A stretch of DNA of 64,000 nucleotides from positions 7,572,501-7,636,500 of the forward strand of contig CP114490.1 of NCBI GenBank assembly GCA_027186245.1, written 5' to 3'. A program made the translations under genes and the position numbers. Under the pieces are notes generated by a model. It did no database searches. It was not told the DNA's origin and saw only the letters and a program-made list of their open reading frames with translations. The DNA is from Coriaria nepalensis. Its lineage: Eukaryota > Streptophyta > Magnoliopsida > Cucurbitales > Coriariaceae. The number at the start of each line of letters is the position of its first letter. Position 1 is the first letter of the stretch. Positions 46,141 through 59,000 of this stretch are shown here, in pieces.

Positions 46141-46650
46141 TTCCTTTCTCAATAATCAACTACTTTATAAGTTATGCGTGTCATTACAAATATGAGAACC
46201 ATATCCTCTATCCAATACCAAAATAGAAAATTCATTACAAGAAAATTTAACCTTATTCATGAACATACTTGAATGAGCATCATCATGCTTCTTTATAGTT
46301 GAAAGGAAGACTATGCAATTTCTATTAATGACAATGGAAATACTCTTCATCTTTGTGTTTCTTATTTATCTTATCATTGGCTCCACTTGCCTTGAGAGAA
46401 TGTTTTTTGCCCTGCTTCTTAAGCTTGGCTTTTTCTTTCTTAACAGGAGAGCTTCCAAAAAGCAACATTGGCTTATCTTTCTTAATGAAATTTTCATGAC
46501 TATAGCATCTTATACAAATATAAAGATCAACTTCAATTTTTTTAATTTGGAAGTTTAGAAAAAGAATACCAAATGAATCTGGTTGAAAGACCAAGTTATT
46601 AAACAACTTGGAATCCATTAATAAGCCTAAACCGTCTAGCTATTCAATGT
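46141..46650 (-). mobile_element. Copia gag C-terminus and protease remnant, minus strand
   Basis: The frame 46325-46618 reads MDSKLFNNLVFQPDSF, then FIKKDKPMLLFGSSPVKKEK and a Lys-rich tail, ending in a ruined zinc knuckle (EEYFHCH). A second frame (46165-46350) continues with RNCIVFLSTIKK and LVLDRGYGSHICND, the protease site, in which the expected DTG reads DRG. This is the same gag family as 62523-62774. Confidence 0.75.
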
Positions 46651-47620
46651 ATGCATTCATGTAGTGCGAGAACATGTTAAAAAGTTTTAACTTTCATATA
46701 TTATATTATTTTATATTCAATGCATTACAATGTATTGTGCATGGAAATCCAAAAAAATATATGGATTTAATTAGTTTAGATCTTGATCGTCTAATCTAAT
46801 TAGATTCATTTAGTATATTTTAAAAGGTTAATAAACACAACATAACAATTAAAACAATTTTCCTTAACACTTCAAGGAAAATTTCTAAGAACTTCATCCA
46901 TTACAAACTTTGAAAAGTTTCCAAATAAACAAAATATGTTATTGTGGGAAAATTGTATAACTTAGATTTCTTTCTAAAATTGGAAATTACCCAAAACAAT
47001 ATTATTACCATATTTGAAACACTTTCCAAATATGTTTAGTTTCAATAAATACTTTAAGGCAACTAAAATTATTTTCATAATTAAAAATAAATTTTAATTA
47101 ATAAAAAATTAACTTTCAAAAAATCTTGTGGAATCCTAATTACTGGTCTACCATGTGCAGCCGCAACACCACTGTTCAAAGCGGCGAGCGCTTCCTCTGC
47201 TCAGCATTATAGCACCATTGTTGCTACTCTAAGCAGCAATTGCGCTGCTATATGCAGCAACAACCTAGCGATGCCATGAAATGGCAATGCCGCCTCCTTG
47301 CCCCGTAAGGCCGTGGTGCTGCATTCCTCTACCGCTATACGTGGCAAGGGAAAAATTCTAGAGTACTCAAGGATAATTTAGTTATCATACTATTCTGATG
47401 AGACTTTTAGTAAATGGATAATTTACAACAAAATTAGTAAATTTAAATTTTTGTAATAAAATCCAAAATATTTATTATCACATAGATATATTACAACCAA
47501 GATCAATATCATAAACAATACATACATTATATATATATATATATATATTGCGGAAAGCATAAGAACCAAGGAAACTTAAGAGATAGAAATCAAGAATTTA
47601 CTTTTCTTAATTACATAACC
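46651..47620. repeat. Repeat spacer with a GC-rich island at 47145-47350
   Basis: Mostly AT-rich sequence that probably belongs to the copia element on the minus strand. A 200-bp island rich in GCAGCA, GCGGC and GCTGC words stands out and has no continuous frame. A (TA)n tract lies at 47529-47550. Confidence 0.4.
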
Positions 47621-47639
47621 GAACAATAACTTCTCCAAT

Positions 47640-48175
47640 GCCAAATCTTAAAGGAAGATGTAGGTTCCCACTTGTTTACCACCATTTAATTACAATCCAA
47701 ACAGTTTGTTTCAATTGGTTCAAGCTTTACTGTACAACATAGAGCATTACATACAAAATATGATCATGACCTCATGTATGAGGATTAAATGTACAATAAT
47801 TATTAAACAATTCTCATTAACAGTTAGTATTCTTACTAATAAGAATTATCTACGTGTCATGTATAGTGAGTTTCGTCTCCACCAAGCACTCAAATAATTA
47901 TTTTGATGTTACACTAACATTAATGGTCATTAGAACAACCATTCTACACATTTTGGAATTGAACTATGTGCTAGTCTCTCTAAATTATCAAAGTCCCTCT
48001 TGATTATCCTATGACTACGAACAATTCGTACCTTAAGTTTTAAAAAACTTGCATCTCATCAGCATGATCTCATTACGGTATCAAGTGTATAACTTAAAAT
48101 ACAAGACTATAATAATTATTGTTTATTATTATTAAAGGAAATTTCAAATTATCATGTTCATTGGTTATGTTAGAA
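47640..48175 (-). repeat. 5' part of a copia long LTR, minus strand
   Basis: Read on the minus strand it gives the same words as the start of the 36447 LTR: AACATGATAATTTG-like, GAGATCATGCTGATGAGATG, CAAGTTTTTTAAAACTTAAG, GTAGTCATAGGATAATCAAG. It lies next to the end of the LTR at 48190-49890, so two LTRs or LTR parts stand in tandem. Confidence 0.55.
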
Positions 48176-48189
48176 CTAATGAGTATGTT

Positions 48190-49890
48190 TATTAAATGCG
48201 TGTTCACCCTCTTACCGTTATCCATACGGTTAAATTTCAACATAAGATTGAGATTCAAAAGATAATAAGCTCGGGGAGAAAGAAAAAAAAAACCTCTCTT
48301 TTCTTTCTTTTATTTTTGGCCAAGAGGCTTATGTGAGCATTCTTATTTTCAGCCACTATATATTTTGTATTTATAGGCAAAAACGAGATCATACTTTTGT
48401 AATGTCATTAGGAATCTTAGTTGTTTTAAAACAAAAAAATGAGATGGAATCTATGCCATGGCCGGACACCCATGGGTTATTCTATCAATCTTTTGATTAA
48501 TTTTGACTTATGAAAATCCAGTTAATAATTCATCTCATGAACTCTTTAATATTTGATAATAATTAGACTTACAATGATTCCTTTAAGACCCTTTTACAAG
48601 TAAATAAAAGTTCATATGTAACTTATTAATTTCTAATTAATTCAAGTCACACTTAGTTGTGCTAGTAGAGCTGCATTAAATTAACAAATTAATAATTTCC
48701 ATTTAGCTCTTATAGTCAAACTATAAGTCAAATTATCATTTTGACCCACAAAATAGTTTGGTCCGTTTTCTTTTCACTCTGATGAAACTTTAACTATGTT
48801 ACTCGAAACCTTATATATGTGACTAATTAGGTTCTACATAATACCGGTAAGAGGATTTCATAAATATCTTTATGATTTTATTTAATTCCAAATTAAATTC
48901 GTTTAATATAAAACAACCTTTTAAAATTAAATAGTTTACTTAATCATTTCATGATTAATTAACTTTAAACCTCTAAGTCAAGATTGACTTCTAGGAAAGT
49001 GTCAAAACTACCTGAGAGATGAGAAGTACCATCTTCCGAAAGAACCTATTTGAAACCACTGTATACTTACAATAATGATCCTTCCATCTCGCCAATATCA
49101 CGACTCGTCCTAGGGTATAGTTTAACATTAAACCTTGATAGACAAATCATATGGACTATTATATCTTCATTGAACATCGATAATGTATTTACAAAAACTT
49201 TTTTCAAGCCATACTATTTCGCAATGATTCCTTATTTAATAAAATATATAATCCATAGAACCCTATTCCAAATACATAAGCGATAGATTATGTTTGGACC
49301 ACTCCAAATCCTTCTCGCACAACACTTCATACTAAATGATTCGCTGTGTTTACCCATGAGTAGGGCTAATTGGAATGATATCAAAGTATAAAGTCTTGTA
49401 CTCAAGGAAATCATGATGTCTTAAGTCGGAAGATCACATGTAAAATAGTCACTACATAATTCTTATTAGCATTCAATATTAATTACCATTGAGAATTATC
49501 TAAGTGTCACATTAAACACTACTCTCTAGTAAGTGCCCATGCAATCATCATGGTATTCCACAAATACCACTAGTTGTGAAATCCGCCACCCTAACAATTA
49601 AGTGATGAACTACATGATTGTCTATCCATATCAATCGATGTTCATTCTCGAAATTCTATGACAATGAACCATTTGTATCTTAAGACTTTTTAGTGACTTG
49701 AGTCTCCACTAGCATGATCTCTATTATGATCTCCAAAATGCATTGCTCAAGATATTAAACTTTATCATGATATGTATTTATAGAATATAAAACATTAAAT
49801 CCAAATATGATAAATCATAACTTTTATTAATAATAATAAATAATATCTTACTAATATCCACATAAAAATAGTTTCATGCAAAATATTTGC
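48190..49890 (-). repeat. Copia long LTR, minus strand
   Basis: The minus strand shows the full word order of the family: ATATCATGATAAAG, GATCATGCTAGTGGAGACTC, CATAGAATTTCGAGAATG, ACTATACCCTAGGACGAG, GTTCTTTCGGAAGATGG, CTTCTCATCTCTCAGG, CTAGAAGTCAATCTTGACTT and, near the end, CCGTATGGATAACGGTAAG. About 1.7 kb. No attached coding region on its own strand could be placed. Confidence 0.6.
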
Positions 49891-51934
49891 TTCATCAGGT
49901 AAAATCGAATGGGTTTGATGGGCATACACTTTCAATTTAAGATAAGGGAATTAATTGGCCAAAAATGATGAGTTGTTGGCCTTGGAGGAAGTGAAAATCG
50001 GCCAAGCACATAGGTTGTCAGATTTTCCTTAAAATGTGGCAAAAAGGACATTTTCAGCCATATTTTTTGCCAAGGAAAGATGTTGGCCAATTTTAGGGCA
50101 TTAAACAACTAATGTTCAACCAAAAAGTGCGAAGATGAAAGTGGTTAGATGTGGGATCCAAATTTTCCCAAAAAGTGCACCAACAGAACCATTTTAACCC
50201 AATTTTTGGCTATCTGATGAGGTTGACCGAAAATAGGTTGTCCAAAAATTTGGCTTGATAGGTATGAGAATGGCCAAATTTTGGGCTTCGAGAGGGGGAA
50301 AAAGTAAAAAAATTAATCTAGACTACATTCAGTAGAAAATATGTCCATTGGAGGTCAAACTTCCCTCCAAAAAAGGTTAAGCATGGCCCACTTTGTGGGA
50401 AGTTGGTTTTGAATGTGGGAATCAAGTTTCAACTGGAAAATAATTACAAAAATGACACTCAGGTTGCGTATAAATAAAAGACTTGGTTAAAGGCAAAAAT
50501 CATCCATTCAATCACCACCAAACACACAATAGTCAAATCTCTTAGTACATCCGACACTTATCATTTTCAGACACTGATTTCTCCAAAAATCAATGTCTCT
50601 CTTTCCTTCACCACATATTTTCTTTTCCTCCAAAAATCATGTCTTTCATTTTCTCCTCAGATCCGGTCTTAGGAGTGTTATGGAGTCAACGTGTTCTCAC
50701 TTATGTGAAAGTCTTAATCTGTCCTTCACGGATAAGATGTCATTATTTTTCATTTTATTCTTCTAATATGTTTAATTTATTATTGTTGCATGAGTCGAGT
50801 TAATATAAATTTAATTTATTGTCTTAGATATAATTCTCTCATTTCAATTCCTTTACTTTAACCAGTACTCTTTATTTGTATGTCTTTTAAACTTTAATTT
50901 CATAGTCATTCATTTCCATTAATTTGGTAGTAGTCAGTTAAATTATCTCGTCAGTAGATATATCGTAAAAAAAAAAAAGAACATAGATTAATTCATTTTG
51001 CCAATTTAAAAAGTAAGATTAATTTTCTTAATATGTATTTCTTTTTTTATTTTATTTATAGTATAAAAGCCTTTTTAACTTATATGCATGCTAGCATTAA
51101 ATATTACATCTTTTTCAAAGTAAATTCCGTCAAAGACCTTTTAAATTGTAATAACTTTTTAAGTTGTGCATGGAGGATTTTTCCCATATCAACAATTATA
51201 TATTGAGGTATTGATCCCATGAGGAAGTTGTACAATAAGAGTTAACAAATTAAAACACTCGAAATTAATACTAAAAAGACAATTATATTATAGAGCAACT
51301 TATGCAAAGCAAATTAAATAAAACAAATTGTCTTAGATCCCATTAATAAAATTGATTGATGATAATAAGAATGACAAGGCAACAATAATCCATTTAAAGC
51401 TTTGTTGTTATCTTGAATTATAACTTAATTCTATATTTCGCACTTCAAATAGATATTTAGAAAATATGTAATTAAAAATTATAAGAAAAGAAATATATTT
51501 GATATTATAAAAAATTTTCTATTTTCTATTTAATATTAAACGTGGGGATCTTTTTTACTTATTTTAAAATATAGGAGGTCTTTAGCCCCTCTTATAAAAT
51601 GCAAGGATTTGTTTGCCTTTAACCTTAATTTCTAATTATAGAAAACCATGAACAAATTTGGAGAAATTAAAATAAATTCCGAAAATTTTACATAAATTAT
51701 AATAAATCTTCAAAATATTTTGTAATTATAATGAGTACTCAGATTCAAATTTAAATTTTAACGAACACTTAAAATTTTCATAACAATAATGAACACCAAA
51801 AACTTTAACAAAAATTGTAATAAACCCCATAATTTTCTTATAGATTGACTGTAGACTATTAACTCGACCCAATTTAACCGTCTTCGACCCATAAAATTAA
51901 AATAAATGAATGATGGGGATAATAGGGAGCTGTT
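49891..51934. repeat. Unclassified repeat-like sequence
   Basis: 49950-50300 is crowded with TTGGCCAA and GGCCAAATTTTGGGC words and is followed by a TATA-like TATAAATAAAAG near 50468 and a CT-rich leader, a layout seen in long gypsy LTRs, but no coding body supports it. 51430-51900 is AT-rich with many AAATTTTAA words. No gene. Confidence 0.35.
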
Positions 51935-52975
51935 AAACGTTTTACTCTGGAGGATATCAAAGAGGCTGCTTGGTCCATTGATATTGATAGTGCTCCTAGC
52001 ATAGATTCTTTTTCCTCTAGCTTTTTCCAATCAGGTTGGTCAATCCTTAAAGAGGAAATGGTGGAGGCTACTAATCTTTTGTTCAAGGTAATACGCTCTC
52101 TGATGTTTTGACAACCACCCTTCTAGTCCTTATTCCAAAGAAAACCTCACACACCTCTCTTAAGGACTTGTCCAATTAGCCTCAAGCTTGACATGGCCAA
52201 AGCTTCAAAGCTTATGACAGACTAGAGTGATTTTATTGACAATGTTCTAAGGACGTTTTGGTTTCAATGATCCAATCAGGAAAATCATTCAGAATTGCTA
52301 CTAGGGGGTGAATTTCTCTATGGTTTTCCAAGGGATTTACAAGGGTTTCTTTCAAGCTGGCAAAGAGTTAAGGCAAGACGATTCTACTTCTCATATGCTT
52401 TTCATCCTAGCACAAGAATGCCTTTGCAGAAGCTTGTCCAGAGCTGTTTCTCTGGGTCGCACTAAGCCCTTTGTTTCAAGAAGTGGGTGTCCTATTATCT
52501 CTCATTTTCTTTTTGCAGATGAAACTCTCATATTTTCTAATTGTAGTCTCCCTAGCATTCGGACCATGATGAACATAATTTCTATTTATGAGTCTTCTTA
52601 TGTCCAACGGGTTAGTCAAGCGAAGAGAAACTTCTTTATCTACGCTAATTGCCCCTCCTCTAGAGTTGATATGATCCAGAGATTAACCAACTTCCAGAGA
52701 GGTGCTTTCCCTTACACTTACTTGAGACTTCCAATTACTATGGTCATATCAAACATATTTTTTTCCAAAACTTTGTTGACAAGACTACCAAAAAGGCTTA
52801 AAGGTTGGAGATCTTTGCTTCTGCTTTCAGAAGGTAGGTTAGTTCTTATCAAACATGATTTATTGTCCTTGCCTCTACACCTCCTTGCTACTACTTTTGT
52901 TCCAAAGTCTATTCTGGATTCTTTAGAATCCATGATAGCTAGATTCTTTTGGAGGTCCAAATAGTGGACTAAGAT
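51935..52975 (+). mobile_element. LINE (L1-type) reverse transcriptase fragment
   Basis: From 51945 the translation gives FTLEDIKEAAWSIDIDSAP and FFQSGWSILKEEMVEATNLL, then LVLIPKKTSHTSLKD, the N-terminal RT blocks of plant L1 elements. The open frame 52308-52964 contains AQECLCRSLSRA, PIISHFLFADETLIF (the FADD active site with Glu for the second Asp), YTYLRLPI and the C-terminal LVLIKHDLLSLPLHLL region. Both ends are missing, there is no poly(A) tail, and the junction to a copia element is near 52980. Confidence 0.88.
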
Positions 52976-52984
52976 GTTTGAATA

Positions 52985-55500
52985 AGGTGAAACCTTTCCT
53001 AATGAGAAATGAAGACTGATCAGGTCTACAAGTCGATGGCTCTACGGGTTGATAACTCTAAAGGGTCGATGGCTCTAAAGGATTGATGGCTCTATGGGTC
53101 AAATTCTACAACCGTGGCAAGAAAGGGCATGTCAAGAAAGAGTGTTGGAGCATCAAGAAGAGTGAAGAGAAGAACACATATTGAAATGTGGTAAGTACCT
53201 CAGTTAATGGTCTTATTTGATAAAGCGAGGCAACAACAATTGCTGAAGGCAGAAAACGGTTTGCTAAAGTCTGGCTTTTGGATTCAAGAGCTATACGTCA
53301 CATGACCTCTTGGAGAGAAAGCCTCAACCAATATGAACCTATCTCAAAAGAATCTATATCATGGGAAACGATTATGCTTTGTAAATAATTGGTATTGGTA
53401 TCACCAAGCTAAAGATGTATGATGATACTATTCGAATTACCAAAGAGATATGACATGTGAATAGCTTAAAAAAGAATTTATTGTCTTTAAAAAAATTAGA
53501 TGGCATTGGGTGCAAGCCCCTTGTACAAAATGGGATCATGAAAATCGTGAAAGGTGTATTTGTAGTGATAAAGGTAGAGAAAATCACTACAATCTATACA
53601 TGCTTAATAGAGAGGCACTAGAAGGAGAAGAAGTATCAGTTGCTTCAACATATTTGGAAATGAATTAATAATGATGTGGCATCAAAAGTTAGGTCATATG
53701 TCTGACCAAAATATAAAAATTATCAATGAATGGAAGTTGCTTCCTGGTCTCACAAGATATTTTTTACCATTTTGTGAGCATTGTTTCATAAGTAAGCAAC
53801 ATAGATTAAAGTTCAACATATCTAGTTCTAGAAGTAATTGTATCCTAGATTTGATTTGCTTTGATGTTTGGCAAGCACCAATGATGTCCCTCGAAGGAGC
53901 GAAATACTTTGCGTCCTTCATTGATAATTACTCTAGGAGATGTTAGGTGTATCTTATCAAGAAGAAGTCAAATGTGTTCTATACTTTCAAAGTATTCAAA
54001 GCTCGAGTAGAACTTGATCTAAAAAGATCAAGTTTCTAAGAACTTATAATGGAAGAGAATTCACTAATGATGAATTTAATGCTTTATGTCAACAAGAAGG
54101 CATCAAAAGGTAATATAAAATGGTGTACACTCCTAAAAAAATTGGAGTAGTAGTACAGATGAATAGAATCTTGTTGGAAAGAACAAGATCAATGTTGAAA
54201 ACTGCAAGTATAGCTAAATCATTCTTGGTAGAAGCAGTTAACACTACTAGTTATATTATAAATCGGTCACCTTCAATGGTAATCAGGTTTAAAACACCAA
54301 TGGAAATATGAACCTAGAAGCCAACTAATTACTCTCACCTGTATACATTTTAAAGTCCCATATACATAATGTACAGTGCCCAAGAAACAACAAAGATCGA
54401 CCTAAAATCGAGAAAACTTAAGTTTTTGGGATATACTAATAGGGTCAAAGGGTATCATTTATGGGACCCCACTCCCACATGGTCATCATCAGCAAAGATG
54501 TAATATTTGTAGAAGATACACTGCAGGAGAAAAGAAATGATAGCATTTCAAAAGAAAATCCAAAGATGATATCACTTTAAGTGTGAAAGAAGTTTGAAAA
54601 GATGAATCTTCTGAAGGAGGACTATAGCATGAGGAACAAGAACCGGTGGAGTACGACGAGTCAGAACCTCAGAGATCAAGTTGTACTCAATCAACACTAG
54701 CTTGGCATTAGGACTATGTCATGGAGGCTCATGTTACATATAGTCTTTTAACGGAGGATGTAGAGCTATCAACTTTCTAGGAGGATTCTCTATGGTTTGA
54801 AGCAATGCAAAAAGAAATTGAAGTTTTACATCAAAACAAGACATGGGAGTTGGTTTCCCTTCCATATGGAAGAAAACTCATTGACAACAAATGGGTCTTC
54901 AAGATCAAGCGGAATGGAAATGACCAGGTGAAACGATATCGTGTAAGACTAGTTGTTAAAGGATATACTTAGAAGAAGGGATTGACTTTAATGAAATATT
55001 TTAAAATGTTGTTCGACTCACGATAGTCAAAGTTGTCTTAGTAATGTATGTTAGGCTTGACTTACATCTTGAACAACTAGATCTAAGAAGAGATTCTCTT
55101 TGTAGAGAACTTGAAAAATAGATTTATATGCTCCAACTGGAAGGCTTATAAAAGAAATTAAAGAGAACTTGATTTGCAGGTTGAAAAAATATCAGTATAG
55201 TATCCAACCTGTGCCAAGGTGTTGATAATAATAACTTCATTATATTTTTTGTTGTATGCTGACAACATGTTAGTGACGGGCCACAACAAAGATCATAATA
55301 AAGAATTGAAGGCACAAATGGCTAGTGAGTTTGATATGAAGGACTTGGGACCATCAAATAAGATTCTAGAGATGCAAATTTGCTTAGAGAGAAGTAATTG
55401 GAAGATTTGGCATTCTCAGAAGAACTATTTCAAGAAAATCTTGTAACGCTTGAATATGTAATAATGTAAACCAATTTCTACCTTCTTCCTATTAATTTTA
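52985..55500 (+). mobile_element. Ty1/copia element, gag end to RT, decayed
   Basis: Zinc knuckle FYNRGKKGHVKKECW at 53103-53147 (both leading Cys lost); protease LLDSRAIRHMT near 53280 (Arg for the Gly of DSG); GAG-pre-integrase and integrase in 53671-53946 (MMWHQKLGHMSD, CEHCFISKQHR, CFDVWQAP, FASFIDNYSRR); 54120-54311 with YTPKKIGVVVQMNRILLERTRS; RT pieces AMQKEIEVLHQNKTWELV near 54805, NKWVFKIKR, LLYADNMLVTGHN near 55245 and EFDMKDLGPSNKILEMQI. It ends near 55500, before the RNase H. Stops and shifts are frequent. Confidence 0.88.
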
Positions 55501-55504
55501 AGTT

Positions 55505-56490
55505 ATCCTTAAGTATGACGAATCAGAGAGGAAGTCCGAGAAGACGGGCTTTTAGAGTTCCCGAATTAAAACGACCATGGTCTGAGAAAATCTAAGAAGA
55601 CGGGCTTCGTTGTGACTGTCCACAAAATGAAGTACGGGATGCATCATTTGCAGTGGCAAGAAGTGATGAGAAAGCCATATCCAAGCATTTGAGATAAGCC
55701 TCATGCACGACAAGGATGTCATAAAGTTCTTCAAACTGTTACGGAGTATCGCGGGCATCGATGGGGCCGGCAATATTACAATAAGTGACACCTAGTCTAT
55801 TAAGAACATAGAGAGTAACATCATCTGCATAGGTTGGTGAATAACAGCAAGCTCATCGGTTTTAGATTTTATCAATTGAAGAAAGGTAGAGACCGAGTTG
55901 GACCCGAGAGTAAGAGAAGCAAGGTCGTCCTTGATTTGCATAACCCGAGTACAAGATCGGTTGGCATTTAAGCGGAAGAGGGTGCTATAGGCAGCGGAGG
56001 CAGTGGAAGCAGAAGCAATCAGAGGCATTACTACAGGCGTGACGGAGCCAAAAATAGCGGACTGGATTAGACTATCTTGTCGCAACCAATATATGTAGGC
56101 AGCGGAGGGTCCGCAAGGAGGAGCATTGATAGATCCATCAAGGTAGTCGAGAAGGTCATGACCGACGAAGAGGGACTCGATTTGAGCACGCCATGATGGG
56201 AAATTGGCGGGGGCGAGCTGGAGGGAAAGTTGTTGGTGTACGTTAATCGCAATCAACAGAAGGCCAAGAGGACCGGGAGGAGGCCCTCCTTAAGGCACAG
56301 GTGCTGGAGCATCGCCTGGGAAGGCAGCGAGGGCCGCGGGTTGGGCTATTGAAGCTAGCTGTTGTAACTCGGCTGGAAGGGCAGCGAAGGCCACATGAGG
56401 CGTTGGCTGGAGCGCAAGTGGATCTGCAGGCAGTGGAGGAGCGAGGCCGTGGGGCTCGATCGACATGATGGAAGAAGGAAAGAAAAAAAA
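55505..56490 (-). mobile_element. Copia gag of a GC-richer family, minus strand
   Basis: On the minus strand MSIEPHGLAPPLPADP opens at about 56466 and continues with a Pro/Ala-rich N-terminus; after a stop near 56293 the frame 55792-56256 reads QQLSLQLAPANFPSWRAQI, YLDGSINAPP, WLRQDSLIQSAIFGSV, STLFRLNANRS and LKSKTDELAVI-like text, the standard gag of this copia subgroup. The second half (55510-55790) has DARDTP and EELYDILVVHEAYLK in a shifted frame. It stops at 55500 against the plus-strand copia element. Confidence 0.85.
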
Positions 56491-56517
56491 AATTCTAGAC
56501 CTGCAAAAATCAATTCT

Positions 56518-56727
56518 TGTTAGATAGAATGGGCTCTTGAAGTATATTATATTCTTTAACTATTGTAATTACATAGAGTAGCTTATATATACATCTATTG
56601 TCTTTGATCTAGCATTAAGGAAAGATTTACAATCGGATTCAAGGAGGAGAACCCTATATACAATCGGATGGCGATCCTTTATTAGACTTTGCTTAGGAAA
56701 ATATAGATTTAAAGGTTTATCATATCA
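56518..56727 (-). repeat. 5' LTR of the 55505-56490 copia element
   Basis: 210 bp with ends TGTTAGATAG and CATATCA on the plus strand; on the minus strand a TATA-like GTATATATAAGC lies in the middle, as in a promoter-bearing U3. The gag start lies about 50 bp downstream in element sense. I did not find a tRNA-Met PBS in the 28 bp between. Confidence 0.7.
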
Positions 56728-57580
56728 GACGAGTAACAATCTTGGAAACAAACTCTGAGATATTTAGGGAAAATGATGAAGTGCAAGTCTTAGTAGTGTG
56801 ATTTGTTCAATAGATATTAGTTGACTTAGAATTACTTGACAAAATAAAGAATAACAATGAAAAAAGAACAGTAAATGTCAAAATGTCAAAATGTCAAAAA
56901 ACGATTAACAATAGATCTATCTTTTTTAATTTACTCTCGCCAAAATGTTTGTTCCTAATGACTAGTAAGTCAGGTGGTACTTACAATTGCACATGCCAAC
57001 CGTAATTCAGAAGTCCTCTGAAATATAGGTAAGAAAGATAGATAGGAAACTAATTAAACGTGGGAAAAATAATAACGTATATTGCCAAAAAAAATTGACA
57101 GAAGATGTACTATTATGGCCACTAATGTCTATTTCCAGAAACGAAACAAAGGTTGTTGTGTTGTCTTTTTGGTGATCACCTATAAAACGTGTTGTATGTT
57201 AATTTGGTGAATTCTGTCCGGTCTTGGTACGAACTAGGTGGCTGTGTTTTGTGTAAGAGGGAATAAGGAGATGTGTCCGTCGGGTCAGGCACTTCTGGCT
57301 GCAACCCAGCTTGATTGTAGAAAATTTTGTTAATGTTTCAAAATAAAAAAATAAAAAATAAAAAATAAAAAATAATGATAAACTTTCGGCTTTTAAAAAA
57401 ACATATTTTAAATTTTTTAATTATAACTCTTGAATCTATAAAAAATAATTTAAAATTTTAAAATTTATTCTAAATTAATACTTTCTTTCATTTTCATCCA
57501 CAAAATTTTATTTTAAGTATTGTTAACCCACTTGTTTTTAAAAATTAATTTTCCTCTATACACCCTTTCATTAACACCTC
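56728..57580. other. Spacer
   Basis: AT-rich with an ATGTCAAAA word repeated three times near 56876-56900 and an AAAAATAAAAAAT tract near 57345-57375. The piece 57160-57330 is less AT-rich but has no frame I recognise. Confidence 0.4.
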
Positions 57581-58490
57581 CATCAATCATGCATATGCTC
57601 ATAAATCTGATGGAAAGTTAAAACCAAGCTCTATAAAATGTGTATTTTTGGGTTAACAAGAGGGAACTAAAAGCTAGATTGTTTGATATAGAATCTGTAG
57701 GAATTAAAATAATTTCTATTAGGGATGTAGTACTTAATAAGCATGTATTTCTTTGTAAACTAACATCACCTTCTACAGATACAAATAACTCTCAAAATGG
57801 TTCTTTAATTGAAGTGGAGCATGCAATCCCTACTGCTTCTTGTGGCCAGTAGAAGAAGGGCAGCCCCTTAATGATTGATAACCAATTGATGAGGTACTTG
57901 CTACATCTGATGGTCATGAATTAGAAGATACTAGTGAGATCTTGGGTAGGTCCAATTATGGTGATCTTGAAGATTATCAATTTGCCTGAGATAGAGATAG
58001 GAGGCAACATAAGTCTAACACTAGATATTATCATGGAGATTTAGTCTTTATAGCTTTGGTTGCATGTGATATCGACCATAGAAAGTCCATTACTTCATAT
58101 CAATTTCTGCTTGGTGAAATAGTGCAAGTTGGAAAATCCAACTCGAACCCATTGTTGCACCATCTTCCATAGAGACAATATGTGGCAGTAGCTGATGTGT
58201 TTAAAGAAGTCATCTAACTTCAAGGTTTATTAAAAAAAATTAACATTTTACATAGTTCTTGAACAATTTATTCTGATGGTCAAAGCGCTGTGCATTTATG
58301 TCATAATCTTATAGATTATGAAAGAACTAAGCATGCTGAGGTTAAAATTCATTTTGTCATGGATCATTTAGCTGTTGGTATTTGTAATATTTCAAAAATA
58401 CCCACCAAAGATAAGCCTTTTGACATGAGTACTAAGGTTGTCACAGTGGTTAAATTTAGGGACTACCTAAAGTTACTTCACATCATGTAA
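57580..58490 (+). mobile_element. Ty1/copia connector and RNase H, decayed
   Basis: Near 57590 AYAHKSDGKLKPSSIKCVF and later IRDVVLNKHVF mark the region between integrase and RT. RT itself is almost absent (internal deletion near 57850-58050). RNase H follows from 58070: DIDHRKSITSYQFLLG, VAVADVFKEVI, YSDGQSAVHLCHN, YERTKHAEVKIHFVMDHL, SKIPTKDKPFDMSTK and VVKFRDYLKLLHI at the polyprotein end (open frame 58290-58490). Confidence 0.85.
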
Positions 58491-58494
58491 TTAT

Positions 58495-59000
58495 CGGTCC
58501 CATTGGAGCAATGAAGATAATCTGTTAAGAGGTGGATGTGCATTAAGAAATGTGTGAGGGAAAATATGGGTATTATATACTTGGTGGTGTTTGGACTCGG
58601 AGAATTGTTATTTTTTATTGGGGTGAAGCCCAACTGAGTCTCGTCCTAATTTAACCCAACCTGGTTGAATTGGTTTTGCCCCTTTAGTCTTAGAACTTCA
58701 TTGCCGCATATAAATGTTATATTTTTTCTCCTTTATTGTGATCACTTTTGTGTTTGCTGGGTTTTAGCTAATTGATTTTCTCTCTATATTTTCTACCCTT
58801 TTGTTTAGATCTAGGATTTTGGTTCTTGATGATATCATGCTTGAAGTTGTGTTTCTTCTATGAGATCTGTGATTCTCTGATGAGATTATAGAGTGCTACA
58901 TCTGGTTGATTGCAAGGTTGATTAGTACTTGTTTTGTATCTGTACTGAACTCTAATATAATGGCTATTGAGACCTAATGAATTTTTAAAACTCATCATGG
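58495..59000 (+). repeat. 3' LTR region of the 57580-58490 copia relic
   Basis: Directly behind the RNase H end comes a GGTGGATGTGC-type purine-rich spacer and then LTR-like sequence with GCCCAACTGAGTC, a TATA-like CATATAAATG near 58706 and a CT-rich downstream part. Exact ends are not clear because no partner LTR is in the window. Confidence 0.5.

Noticed and set aside
47145..47350. GC-rich island as a host exon
   Set aside because: No continuous frame on either strand and no splice signals in the right places.
52718..52960. Minus-strand frame in the LINE fragment
   Set aside because: The plus strand shows RT blocks in order; this is its reverse shadow.
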